Shown here piece after piece: positions 26,131 through 34,160 of a stretch of 64,000 bases of DNA (its first letter is position 1; each line of letters begins with the position of its first letter). Source of the stretch: JAOUGY01 sp963792365 (GTDB taxonomy: Bacteria > Actinomycetota > Acidimicrobiia > Spongiisociales > ZC4RG35); NCBI GenBank assembly GCA_963792365.1, contig CAWBVW010000007.1:248001-312000 (forward strand), read 5' to 3'. The notes below the pieces were generated by a model. The model did no database searches, had not been told where the DNA came from, and saw nothing but the letters and a program-made list of their open reading frames with translations. The position numbers and the translations under genes are program-made.

Positions 26131-27116
26131 GGCCCTATCTCCTGATCTTCGCAGTGGTAGGTGCCCTCATCTGGTCCGCCATACCGGTCGAGGCGGCCGC
26201 ATTGCATGGTGTGTTCGTCGACGATGACTACTCGGTCCACGAACCCGCCATCGAGGCGGTGGCGGCAGAGGGCATCACCGTCGGCTGCAACCCTCCGACG
26301 TCCGATCAGTTCTGCCCTCGCACGGTTGTCACCCGCGGCCAGATGGCCGCCTTCCTTCATCGTGGATTCTCGTCCCGCACGGTCGGCGCCCCGGTCGAGT
26401 TCGTCGACGACGACTCGTCGATCTTCGAAGGCGACATCGAGTGGCTGGGGTCGACCGGCATCACCGTCGGATGCAATCCACCCGTGAACGATCGATTCTG
26501 TCCGAACGACTGGGTGACGCGAGGGCAGATGGCGGCATTCTTGGTTCGTGCTCTCGAACTGAAAGATCGGGGGGACAAGGACTTCACCGACGACAACGGA
26601 TCTGTGTTCGAAGCCGACATCGAACGCCTCGCCACTGCCGGGGTGACCTTGGGCTGCAATCCGCCCACGAACGACCGGTTCTGCCCCACCGATCCCGTGA
26701 CACGGGAACAGATGGCCTCGTTCCTCGCTCGAGCGCTCGACCTGCCGCAGCTGCCCCCTGTGGTGAATCTGGCCACCGGATGGTGGTGCGCGAAGGACGG
26801 TGAGACCTGCAGCGGAACGGCCTCGACGCGAGGCGGACGGACGATGAGGGTTTCGGAAGGTTGGGATCAGGCGATTCCCATGGCGTCGGGCGAGGAGACG
26901 GGATTTCGGGCTTCAGGGACGCGGTTCGAACTGCTCGTCGACGGCGTGACGCAGCCTTTGGCGGGCCCGGTCGAGACCGGCACCACGAGCGTTGCATCGC
27001 GCACCTGGACGACGAACCTCACAGCCCCCACGGGCGGCTCCTTCAGCTTGGAAGGTCGCTGGTACTGGCAGAACACCCTGGTGAGGCGCACCCGAATCGT
27101 GGTGAGCATCGGCTGA
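26127..27116 (+). CDS. Secreted SLH-like repeat protein, last gene of mau-like operon
   Basis: A 329-residue secreted protein beginning at a GTG in a GTGA overlap. A signal peptide (LLIFAVVGALIWSAIPVEA) is followed by three SLH-like repeats, each with GCNPP and FCP Cys pairs and VTRGQMAAFL. The last ~100 residues contain WWCAKDGETCSG and a beta-rich domain of unknown type. Being coexpressed with MauD and MauE-like proteins, its Cys pairs may be oxidised by them. It probably anchors to the cell envelope. Confidence 0.85.
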   Translation: MRPYLLIFAVVGALIWSAIPVEAAALHGVFVDDDYSVHEPAIEAVAAEGITVGCNPPTSDQFCPRTVVTRGQMAAFLHRGFSSRTVGAPVEFVDDDSSIFEGDIEWLGSTGITVGCNPPVNDRFCPNDWVTRGQMAAFLVRALELKDRGDKDFTDDNGSVFEADIERLATAGVTLGCNPPTNDRFCPTDPVTREQMASFLARALDLPQLPPVVNLATGWWCAKDGETCSGTASTRGGRTMRVSEGWDQAIPMASGEETGFRASGTRFELLVDGVTQPLAGPVETGTTSVASRTWTTNLTAPTGGSFSLEGRWYWQNTLVRRTRIVVSIG

Positions 27117-27219
27117 CTTGCGTCTTGCGTCTTGGGGACCGGGGACCGGAGACTGGAGACCGGGGACCGGGGACTGGAGACCGGAGACCGGCGACCGGCG
27201 ACCGGCGACCGGCGACCGG
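27117..27219. repeat. Heptanucleotide tandem repeats CTTGCGT and NGACCGG
   Basis: Two units of CTTGCGT and a transitional CTTGGGG overlap the start of twelve 7-bp units of consensus NGACCGG (27136-27219), where the first base changes from G to A to C along the array. It fills the space between the convergent SLH-like gene and the M24 peptidase gene and stops two bases before the peptidase stop codon. Confidence 0.95.
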
Positions 27220-27221
27220 CG

Positions 27222-28310
27222 CTAGTCGACCTGCACGAGTCCTCTGTTGCTCTGGTTCAGCACGTCGAGGGTTCCATCGGGGGCGATGACGGCGATGTCT
27301 TCTATGCGGACGCCGAGCCTGCCCGGCAGGTAGATCCCCGGTTCGATGGAGAACGCGTTGCCGGGCTCGAGCACGTGATCGTTTCCTTCCACGAGGTACG
27401 GCGCCTCGTGTCCGTCGAGGCCGATCCCATGGCCAAGGCGATGAACGAACTGATCGCCATACCCTGCGTCGGCGATCACTTCCCGAGCGATGGCATCGAC
27501 GGAAGATGCGCTCACACCGGCTCGGGCCGCCTCGCGGCCTGCGTATTGTGACGCATGCACCACCTCGTGGACCTCTCTCAGTTCACACGAAGGTTCGCCG
27601 ACCACGAACGTCCGCGACGTGTCGGAGCAATACCCGTCTCGACGTCCTCCGAAGTCGACGAGCACGACATCTCCGGCCTCGACGACGCGATCGCCGGGAT
27701 CGTGGTGTGGCGAGGCGGCGTTGGGCCCGGACGCCACGATCCAGAAGGTGGCGACATCATGGCCCTCCTCGACCGTCATGTCGGCAACATCCCGAGCGAT
27801 CTCACGCTCGCTCCGTCCTTCGAAGCGGACCTCGTGAGGGATGCGAGCACTGACACGATCGACGCCGGCTGCGGCGATACGCAGTGCTTCGATCTCGGCG
27901 GCTTCCTTCACCGCCCGGAGAGGTGCCGTGACCACCGATGAAGGCACGAAGGTGGTCGAAGGCATCAGTGAGAGCAGTTCGAGGAGAAACACCGCCCACG
28001 TCCGGTCGCCCACGGCCGTCACGGTCGGACGCCCCGCCCGGGCCGCCACCCTCGCCACAGGGTCCTCTGTCTCCGACCAAGCGGCGAGGCGGAAGGGGCC
28101 GTCGCCGACACGAGGAGCCTCGAGCTCAGGGACCAACAACGTGGGTTCGTCGTCCCTCGGCACTACGAGCATGGTGAGGCGTTCGGAAGGCATCCCTTCG
28201 TATCCGGTGAGATAGCGGAGGTCGGCGCCGACACCGACGAACAGGCAATCGACCCCGGAATCTTCCATTGTCGAGCGAGCGCGCTGAACGCGTGCATGGT
28301 GATCGAACAT
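27222..28310 (-). CDS. M24 family Xaa-Pro peptidase
   Basis: A cytoplasmic metallopeptidase of 362 residues, predicted to cleave N-terminal or dipeptide Xaa-Pro bonds. The C-terminal pita-bread domain shows all five metal ligands: Asp219 (VLVDFGG), Asp230 (CSDTSRTF), His294 (LGHGIGLDGHE), Glu323 (SIEPGIY) and Glu337 (RIED). An N-terminal creatinase-like domain covers about 1-130. It is not obviously linked to its neighbours. Confidence 0.93.
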   Translation of the reverse strand: MFDHHARVQRARSTMEDSGVDCLFVGVGADLRYLTGYEGMPSERLTMLVVPRDDEPTLLVPELEAPRVGDGPFRLAAWSETEDPVARVAARAGRPTVTAVGDRTWAVFLLELLSLMPSTTFVPSSVVTAPLRAVKEAAEIEALRIAAAGVDRVSARIPHEVRFEGRSEREIARDVADMTVEEGHDVATFWIVASGPNAASPHHDPGDRVVEAGDVVLVDFGGRRDGYCSDTSRTFVVGEPSCELREVHEVVHASQYAGREAARAGVSASSVDAIAREVIADAGYGDQFVHRLGHGIGLDGHEAPYLVEGNDHVLEPGNAFSIEPGIYLPGRLGVRIEDIAVIAPDGTLDVLNQSNRGLVQVD

Positions 28311-28330
28311 CCGCCGATGTTACGCCTCGA

Positions 28331-29227
28331 TCAGCAACCGCCGCGAAGTCGATGGAACAGCGGGTGCACACCCGCCACGATGCTCCGGAATCGCAGCAAC
28401 TCGCTGTCGGCGTTGGTCCGGAGGCGTGACAACTCGAATCGTGGAATCGTGGTGAGCGAATGATCGAAGAGCAGAGCCGTCGAGTATCCGAGGCGCTCCA
28501 GCACCGTGCGAGCGTGCTCGGTCCGGTTTCCGTTCGGGTACGCAAACAAGTGCTGGTCGCCGCCAATGTGATCCACCAGCCATTCGTGCGCAAGGGTGAT
28601 CTGACGTTCCTGCTCGGCGGGGCCGCATTGGTCGAGCAACGGGTGATCCCAGGTGTGATTCCCGACGTCGCAGCCGGCATCGATCCAGCGGGCGATGTGC
28701 TCGTGGGTCAGCTGGGGCCGCACCAACTCGGAGCCGTTCTCCTCGGCATGGCGGTCACGAAGCTCTTCGATACGCCTGGTACGGGTCTCGTCGGGGACGA
28801 GCTTGAGCGGACCGATCTCATGCGGAGCGACGGCGTCGGCGACCTGCCACCAGAACGCCCGATCGGTTCCGACGACACCAGGGCAGATGAACATCGTGGC
28901 CGTCATACCGAGCTCCTCGAGCACCGGGAGACCATGCTCCACGATCGATGGATCACCATCGTCGAACGTCAACCAAACCGCGCCAGGCCGGAGTGGGCGA
29001 CCCTCGAGCCAGCCGACCACCTCGCTGCTCGTCACAGGTGTGTATTGCTCGACGATGTGCTCCATCTGGGTGCGGAAGCCCACAATGTCCATCACGTCGT
29101 GATACCCGAGGATGCGGAGTGGAGCTCGCAAGGCGAGCGTCGCCAACCTGCTGAGAAACGGGTGCCCGGCGAGTCGATCGAAAGCGACCTCGCCGGATTG
29201 CCGTCGCACTGGCCCGTCCGATGTCAT
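28331..29227 (-). CDS. Polysaccharide deacetylase (NodB domain)
   Basis: A 298-residue carbohydrate esterase family 4 protein. The metal/catalytic motifs are WLTFDDGDP (Asp89, Asp90) and GNHTWDHPLL (His191, His195), with YPNG later. There is no signal peptide, so it may act in the cytoplasm, or the N-terminus may be wrong. I chose the ATG at 29227 because upstream sequence runs into the neighbouring glycosyltransferase. Likely deacetylates an N-acetylated sugar in glycan synthesis. Confidence 0.88.
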   Translation of the reverse strand: MTSDGPVRRQSGEVAFDRLAGHPFLSRLATLALRAPLRILGYHDVMDIVGFRTQMEHIVEQYTPVTSSEVVGWLEGRPLRPGAVWLTFDDGDPSIVEHGLPVLEELGMTATMFICPGVVGTDRAFWWQVADAVAPHEIGPLKLVPDETRTRRIEELRDRHAEENGSELVRPQLTHEHIARWIDAGCDVGNHTWDHPLLDQCGPAEQERQITLAHEWLVDHIGGDQHLFAYPNGNRTEHARTVLERLGYSTALLFDHSLTTIPRFELSRLRTNADSELLRFRSIVAGVHPLFHRLRGGC

Positions 29228-29279
29228 CACGTCAAGGAACTTAACCCGGGGAGGGCAGCCCTGGAATGGGCCGGACGCC

Positions 29280-30416
29280 TCAGACGGCCGCCGACCTCCG
29301 CAAGAGCTCCTCGAGTTCCGACGAGATCCGACCCAGGTCACCACGCTCCGTGACGAACTGAACGCCGTAAGCGGCGCGATCGTCGAGCCTACCTTTGAGG
29401 GCATCGACGATCCCTTCCGCCAGCTCGGCAACATGTCCCTGGGAGACCAATGTCGCCGCCCGACCATCGTCGGTGGCCTCTCGTACGGGTGGGATGTCGA
29501 ATGCAACCACGGGTATCCCGGCGGCCAGGGCCTCGATCACCGCGGTACCGAGTCCCTCCATCAACGACGTGAAAACGAAGACCGACGCATGTTCGAGCAC
29601 ATGCCTGGCGTGCGGGGTGTAACCCAGGAGCGTGACCCGGGATTCCAGACCGAAGTTCCGGATCTCTTCCCGTACCTCGCTCTCCGCGTCTCCACCCCGG
29701 CCCACGATGACCAGATGAACCTCGGGATGCCGCTCAGCAGCCAGTGCGAACGCCCGGAGCAGATGGACCTGCCCCTTCTGAGCAGCGAGCCGAGCGACGT
29801 TCACCGCCAGAGGAACGTCCTCGGGAAGACCAAGGTCCGAGCGGGGCATCACGTCTCGCACTGGCTCCGGTACACCACGACCTATCACCGTCACCCGGTC
29901 GGGCGGGACACCGAGTAGGGCCGCATTCGTCTGCTTGGCATCCTCGGTGAGAGCTCTGAAGGATGCTCTCGACATTCGAGCCGATGCCGCCGCCATCCGA
30001 CGCATCATGGCCGCCTTCTTGGATGCGGCACCCGGTTGGGTGGCCTTGAGGAGTGCGAGGTCACCGGAGAGGACAAAAGTCGAAACGACGGGGACGCCGG
30101 CAGCTCGGGCCGCCAACTGACCAACGAGGTTGCCGATGAACAATGACGTATGGATCACATCGGGTCGATAGGAGCGGATCAGCTTCAACAGCTTGAGTGC
30201 CGCGAACGGGAACGTGCGCGACGCGGCGGCTGCCCTGAAACCAAGCGGGATCACCTCGATGCCGGCCTCGACGAGGGTTGCATCGAGCTCGTCGCGCTCG
30301 AACAATCGGACCACCTTCTGCTCCACGCCAGGCCCGAACCTGCATATCTCCCGAACCAGACCGTGCTCGGCGCCCCCGCTGCCGGCCAGGCTGTCCACCA
30401 CATGTAATACCCGCAT
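29280..30416 (-). CDS. Glycosyltransferase family 4
   Basis: A 378-residue GT-B glycosyltransferase. The N-terminus (RVLHVVDSLAGSGGAEHGLV) has the glycine-rich GGAE motif, the donor-binding half has LAVNVARLAAQKGQVHLLRA, and FTSLMEGLGTAVIEALAAG is the EX7E region. It is followed after 52 bases by a polysaccharide deacetylase on the same strand, suggesting a small glycan operon. Confidence 0.93.
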   Translation of the reverse strand: MRVLHVVDSLAGSGGAEHGLVREICRFGPGVEQKVVRLFERDELDATLVEAGIEVIPLGFRAAAASRTFPFAALKLLKLIRSYRPDVIHTSLFIGNLVGQLAARAAGVPVVSTFVLSGDLALLKATQPGAASKKAAMMRRMAAASARMSRASFRALTEDAKQTNAALLGVPPDRVTVIGRGVPEPVRDVMPRSDLGLPEDVPLAVNVARLAAQKGQVHLLRAFALAAERHPEVHLVIVGRGGDAESEVREEIRNFGLESRVTLLGYTPHARHVLEHASVFVFTSLMEGLGTAVIEALAAGIPVVAFDIPPVREATDDGRAATLVSQGHVAELAEGIVDALKGRLDDRAAYGVQFVTERGDLGRISSELEELLRRSAAV

Positions 30417-30478
30417 CCGATGCCTCGATCCCCCCGCCCCCTAGAGGGCACTATGCAATTGTCTCCTCGAAACGTCCC

Positions 30479-32155
30479 TCATCGCCTACCGATCGTCACT
30501 GGGACGGACCGGTCCGGCTTCCCGACACCCTTCGCACTGTCTTTTGCGTGATAACTCGATCTGACGAGGGGACCGGACTCCACATGGGGGATCCCGATAC
30601 CCTCCCCGAAATCCCGATACTCCTCGAACTCGTCGGGATGGACGTACCGATGAATGGGCCGGTGCCGCGGAGTTGGCCGCAGGTACTGCCCAATCGTGAT
30701 GATGTCGACGCCTACTGCCCTGAGGTCCGCCAGCGCGCCGAGGACTTCTTCCTTGGTCTCCCCCATGCCCACGATCAGCCCCGACTTGGTCAGCCCTTCA
30801 GGGTTCATCCACTTGGCCCGGGCCAACAGCGCCAGCGAACGTCCATAGTTGGCGGACGTCCGTATGTCCCGCTGGAGTCGCAGCACGGTCTCTGTGTTGT
30901 GGTTCAGGACCTCGGGTTCAGCGGCCATCAACACCTCGAGGGGCGCCGTCTCACCCTTGAAGTCCGGAATGAGCACCTCGATGTCGGTGCCGGGGGATCG
31001 CTTTCGCGACTCGATGATGGTCTGTGCGAATATCCCGGCCCCGCCATCGTCGAGATCGTCGCGGTTGACGGACGTGATCACCGCATGTTGCAGGTTCATC
31101 GAGGCCACAGCCTCGGCTGCGCGGAACGGTTCGAACATGTCGAACTCGGTGGGCTTGCCGGTCGTCACGTTGCAGAAGGAACAGGCCCGCGTGCACTTGT
31201 CTCCGAGAATCATCAGCGTCGCAGTACCCATCCCCCAGCACTCGTAGATGTTGGGGCAGCCAGCTTCTTCGCACACGGTGTGGAGCTCGAGCCCGCGCAT
31301 CATCTTCTTCAGCTCGAGATAGTCGTCGTCCATCCGTGCCGCGACCTTCATCCACGACGGTCGGGCCGGTTCCCCGGGCAAACGGCCTTCGACCAGCACC
31401 GGTTCCGCCGACCGCTTTTCTGGCGAGAAGGTCCCGCCGGCGAGCAGCCGATCGACCTCGAACTCACGGGGGCGTCCTTGGGCCCGGGTGAACGCAGCAA
31501 GCTGCACCTCGGGGTCCGGCCTTCCGAAGACCCGCGCAAAGTGCGGCACCAGAACCTCGATCACTTCCTCGTGTGACACTTTTCGCCCCATGAGCTCGAA
31601 CATCGAGGTGACGGGCCGGTCCGGAATGCCGCATGGGACCATCGCCTCGAAATAGCTCATGTCGGGGTCGAGGTTGAGCGCGAACCCGTGCATCGTCACC
31701 TGTCGGGAAACGCGGACGCCGATGGCTGCGACCTTGCCCATATCGGTCCATACCCCCGTGTAGCCGTCTTCGCGCCAGGCATGGACGCCGAACTCAGCGA
31801 GCGTATCGATCAGGACAGCCTCGATCCTCCGCACATGTGGAACAACCTGCATCGCATTGTCGAGGCGCAGGATGGGGTATCCGACCAGCTGACCAGGACC
31901 GTGAAATGTGACGTCTCCCCCGCGATCCACTCTGTGGACCTGAGCGCCCCGGTGCCTCAGCATCTCCTCGGAGGCCAGAAGGTTCGATCCGTCCCCGTTG
32001 CGACCGATCGTGTAGACGGGGGGGTGTTCCAGAAGGAACAGATAGTCGTCACGAGAGCGGCCCGCGACCCGCCCTTCATGGAACACCCGTTGGAGGTCCC
32101 ACGCTTCGTCATAGGGCAGGCGTCCAAGCCATCGCACTCGCAGCATGTCGTGCAC
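30479..32155 (-). CDS. LipB-LipA fusion: octanoyltransferase and lipoyl synthase
   Basis: A 558-residue two-domain enzyme for lipoate synthesis. Residues 1-230 are LipB: RGGDVTFHGPGQLVGYPIL, Lys141 (GKVAAIGVR) and the acyl-accepting Cys175 (MVPCGIPD). Residues about 265-558 are LipA: auxiliary cluster cysteines 295, 300, 306, radical-SAM cysteines 321, 325, 328 (CTRACSFC) and the terminal RSSYHA serine ligand. Both halves look intact. LipB would pass octanoyl from ACP to a lipoyl domain and LipA would insert two sulfurs. Client domains lie nearby at 34161-36035. Confidence 0.94.
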   Translation of the reverse strand: MHDMLRVRWLGRLPYDEAWDLQRVFHEGRVAGRSRDDYLFLLEHPPVYTIGRNGDGSNLLASEEMLRHRGAQVHRVDRGGDVTFHGPGQLVGYPILRLDNAMQVVPHVRRIEAVLIDTLAEFGVHAWREDGYTGVWTDMGKVAAIGVRVSRQVTMHGFALNLDPDMSYFEAMVPCGIPDRPVTSMFELMGRKVSHEEVIEVLVPHFARVFGRPDPEVQLAAFTRAQGRPREFEVDRLLAGGTFSPEKRSAEPVLVEGRLPGEPARPSWMKVAARMDDDYLELKKMMRGLELHTVCEEAGCPNIYECWGMGTATLMILGDKCTRACSFCNVTTGKPTEFDMFEPFRAAEAVASMNLQHAVITSVNRDDLDDGGAGIFAQTIIESRKRSPGTDIEVLIPDFKGETAPLEVLMAAEPEVLNHNTETVLRLQRDIRTSANYGRSLALLARAKWMNPEGLTKSGLIVGMGETKEEVLGALADLRAVGVDIITIGQYLRPTPRHRPIHRYVHPDEFEEYRDFGEGIGIPHVESGPLVRSSYHAKDSAKGVGKPDRSVPVTIGRR

Positions 32156-32235
32156 GGACCATTGCTACCACGCGCTCAACGCTATGGGCGAATCCCCCGG
32201 ACCCTTGTTGCACTCTGGAGCAGCTGTCGCCGTGA

Positions 32236-33633
32236 TCAGCTACCGGGACTCGGATCCCACACCCCGGTCATGGCATCCGCGACCCAACCGCTCACGAGTT
32301 CTGCGGCCGCGATGCCAGTATGGTGATCTGGCCAACCTTGGCCCAGAATCGCCACCACGTATCCGTCATCGATGGCGGGCCGGCGCACCCAGCCGACGGA
32401 GTTGATCGTGATCCCCGCAAAGCCGTTCTTCTGTGCCACGGACCAGCCGTCGGGCACCCCTGCCGTCACGCCCCAGGTCTGGGAGGAGACCACGTCGTCC
32501 ATCAGGGACAGGGCGTGCTGCCGATAGTGGGCCTCGAGTGGCCCCCATTCACCCAAGAGCACCTGGCGGACCAGGTCGACCTGATCCGCCGCAGACGTCG
32601 TCGTCAGACCCCAAGCGGAGCCGTCGTCGCCCCGGACGATCGTGTCATCGAGCCCGAAGATCTCGCCTTGCCGGAGGTACCACGGTGATGCCCCGAACGA
32701 ATACCACAGCGACCGAACGGGACCATTGGCGGACTCGGTGATCATGGGATGGAGCTGGGACCACTCCCAGTCGGTTGGCTGCCGTCCGTCCTGCTGGGCC
32801 TCGAGCAGCGTGCCGGCCATCACCATGACCTTGAACACGGACGCAGTTCGCTGCCGGTTCGATGGATTGAGGGAGTAGTGACATCCGGTTCGGATGTCGT
32901 AGACGTGGGCGCTGATGAGCTGGGATGGATATAGCCGAGTGAGTTCGGCGATGCGGTCGGATGTGAACGGCGTCGGTCTGCACAGCTCTACGCCCCCGGC
33001 AAGGGCGCTCGCCGCCGCGAACTCCCCTCGTGTGAGCGCCTCGTCCCCATCGAACTCCGATCGCTCACTGAAGAGGCCATGCCACCCGGCGATCCTCGCC
33101 GCCTCGTCGTAGAACCGGCCGGTGGTGTCGGTCCACGAGGACGCCGCCGAAAGCGGAGCGGTCAACCCGAAGGCAGCCACGAGCATCTTCGCCGCCTGTC
33201 CCCTGGTCACCAGGCCATCGGGACAGATGTGACGGTTCACGGGTGGGTCACAGCCGTGGAGGGCACCGACCACCGCCAACTGCTCGATCAATCGCTCTCC
33301 CCCACCTCCGAGCGCCATGTCGTCGTCCAGGAACGGATCTGAGCTCGAGGTCGTGCTCGAGCCCACCCATCCTCGAGACTCGCCGAGCTTGACGATGATC
33401 TTGGCTGCTTCAGCTCTCGTGACGGGGTCGTCGGGGCAGCTCCGATCGTTGGCGGGAGGGTTGCAGCCATCGATCACCCTGACGGTCGCCAGCCACTCGA
33501 GCGTCACCTCGGCCGGGTGGCCATCGTCGTCGAGGAACCGCCCTGCAGGTGCACTCGAGGCCAAGGCGGGAGCAGCCGCGGCAGCGATCACAACGATTGC
33601 CATGAGCGCAGACAGCGCACGGCCGTACTTCAT
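32236..33633 (-). CDS. Secreted SLH-like/serine beta-lactamase-fold protein
   Basis: A 465-residue secreted protein. A signal peptide ends near residue 26 (APALAS). Three SLH-like repeats, two with Cys pairs (GCNPP, GCDPP), occupy about 30-215. A class A beta-lactamase-like domain follows: Ser265-x-x-Lys268 (TASVFKVM), Ser301-Ala-Asn (ESANGP) and Lys402-Asn-Gly (QKNGFAG). This could be a peptidase or esterase acting at the cell envelope rather than a resistance enzyme. The ATG at 33633 is chosen to give the signal peptide; the longer frame reaches the Nudix gene. Confidence 0.83.
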   Translation of the reverse strand: MKYGRALSALMAIVVIAAAAAPALASSAPAGRFLDDDGHPAEVTLEWLATVRVIDGCNPPANDRSCPDDPVTRAEAAKIIVKLGESRGWVGSSTTSSSDPFLDDDMALGGGGERLIEQLAVVGALHGCDPPVNRHICPDGLVTRGQAAKMLVAAFGLTAPLSAASSWTDTTGRFYDEAARIAGWHGLFSERSEFDGDEALTRGEFAAASALAGGVELCRPTPFTSDRIAELTRLYPSQLISAHVYDIRTGCHYSLNPSNRQRTASVFKVMVMAGTLLEAQQDGRQPTDWEWSQLHPMITESANGPVRSLWYSFGASPWYLRQGEIFGLDDTIVRGDDGSAWGLTTTSAADQVDLVRQVLLGEWGPLEAHYRQHALSLMDDVVSSQTWGVTAGVPDGWSVAQKNGFAGITINSVGWVRRPAIDDGYVVAILGQGWPDHHTGIAAAELVSGWVADAMTGVWDPSPGS

Positions 33634-33676
33634 CGCCGGCTCGGATACGAAGGACAGACGGGCGATGAAGTGCCCA

Positions 33677-34156
33677 TCAGCCGGGTTGGTGGAACGCCTT
33701 GGTCGGATCGACGAGCGCATCGAGGACGTCGGGCATCCAAGGCGCGACAGGCATCGCCCGAAGCTCGTCAACCGAGAACCAACCCAGCTCTTCGAACTCC
33801 TCACGATCCGGTTCGAGCGTCCCGGCGACGATTCTTCCGCCGAACGTGACCATCACGTAGTCGACGATGTCACCGTTGGGATATACGACGTGATGCTCGG
33901 GCGACCCGCCCCACACCCCGATCAATCGATCCACACGGATGTCGAGACCGGTTTCTTCCTTCGTCTCGCGAACGGCGGCACTGGCGGGGCTCTCGCCCGG
34001 GTCCATGGCGCCACCGGGGATGACCCATGAATCGGCGATCGTGTGGTACCCGGCCAGAATCCGATCTCCGTCGAACACGGCGGCGGAGGCCGAAGGCATG
34101 AGCAGCGGGCGGTGACCGACCGCCGCCCGCAACGACGCCAGATAGGGACTGATCAC
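33677..34156 (-). CDS. Nudix hydrolase
   Basis: A 159-residue protein with a full Nudix box: the glycine-led stretch from GGAMDPGESPASAAVRE through TKEETG fits GX5EX7REUXEEXGU. It probably hydrolyses a nucleoside diphosphate derivative. It starts 4 bases after the E2 gene and is probably cotranscribed with it, though a functional link is not evident. Confidence 0.93.
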   Translation of the reverse strand: MISPYLASLRAAVGHRPLLMPSASAAVFDGDRILAGYHTIADSWVIPGGAMDPGESPASAAVRETKEETGLDIRVDRLIGVWGGSPEHHVVYPNGDIVDYVMVTFGGRIVAGTLEPDREEFEELGWFSVDELRAMPVAPWMPDVLDALVDPTKAFHQPG

Positions 34157-34160
34157 CGCG

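Noticed and set aside
22478..27116. Methylamine dehydrogenase locus
   Set aside because: MauE, MauD and a light-chain-like domain are present, but there is no heavy chain, amicyanin or maturation peroxidase, and the Cys-rich domain is fused to repeats.
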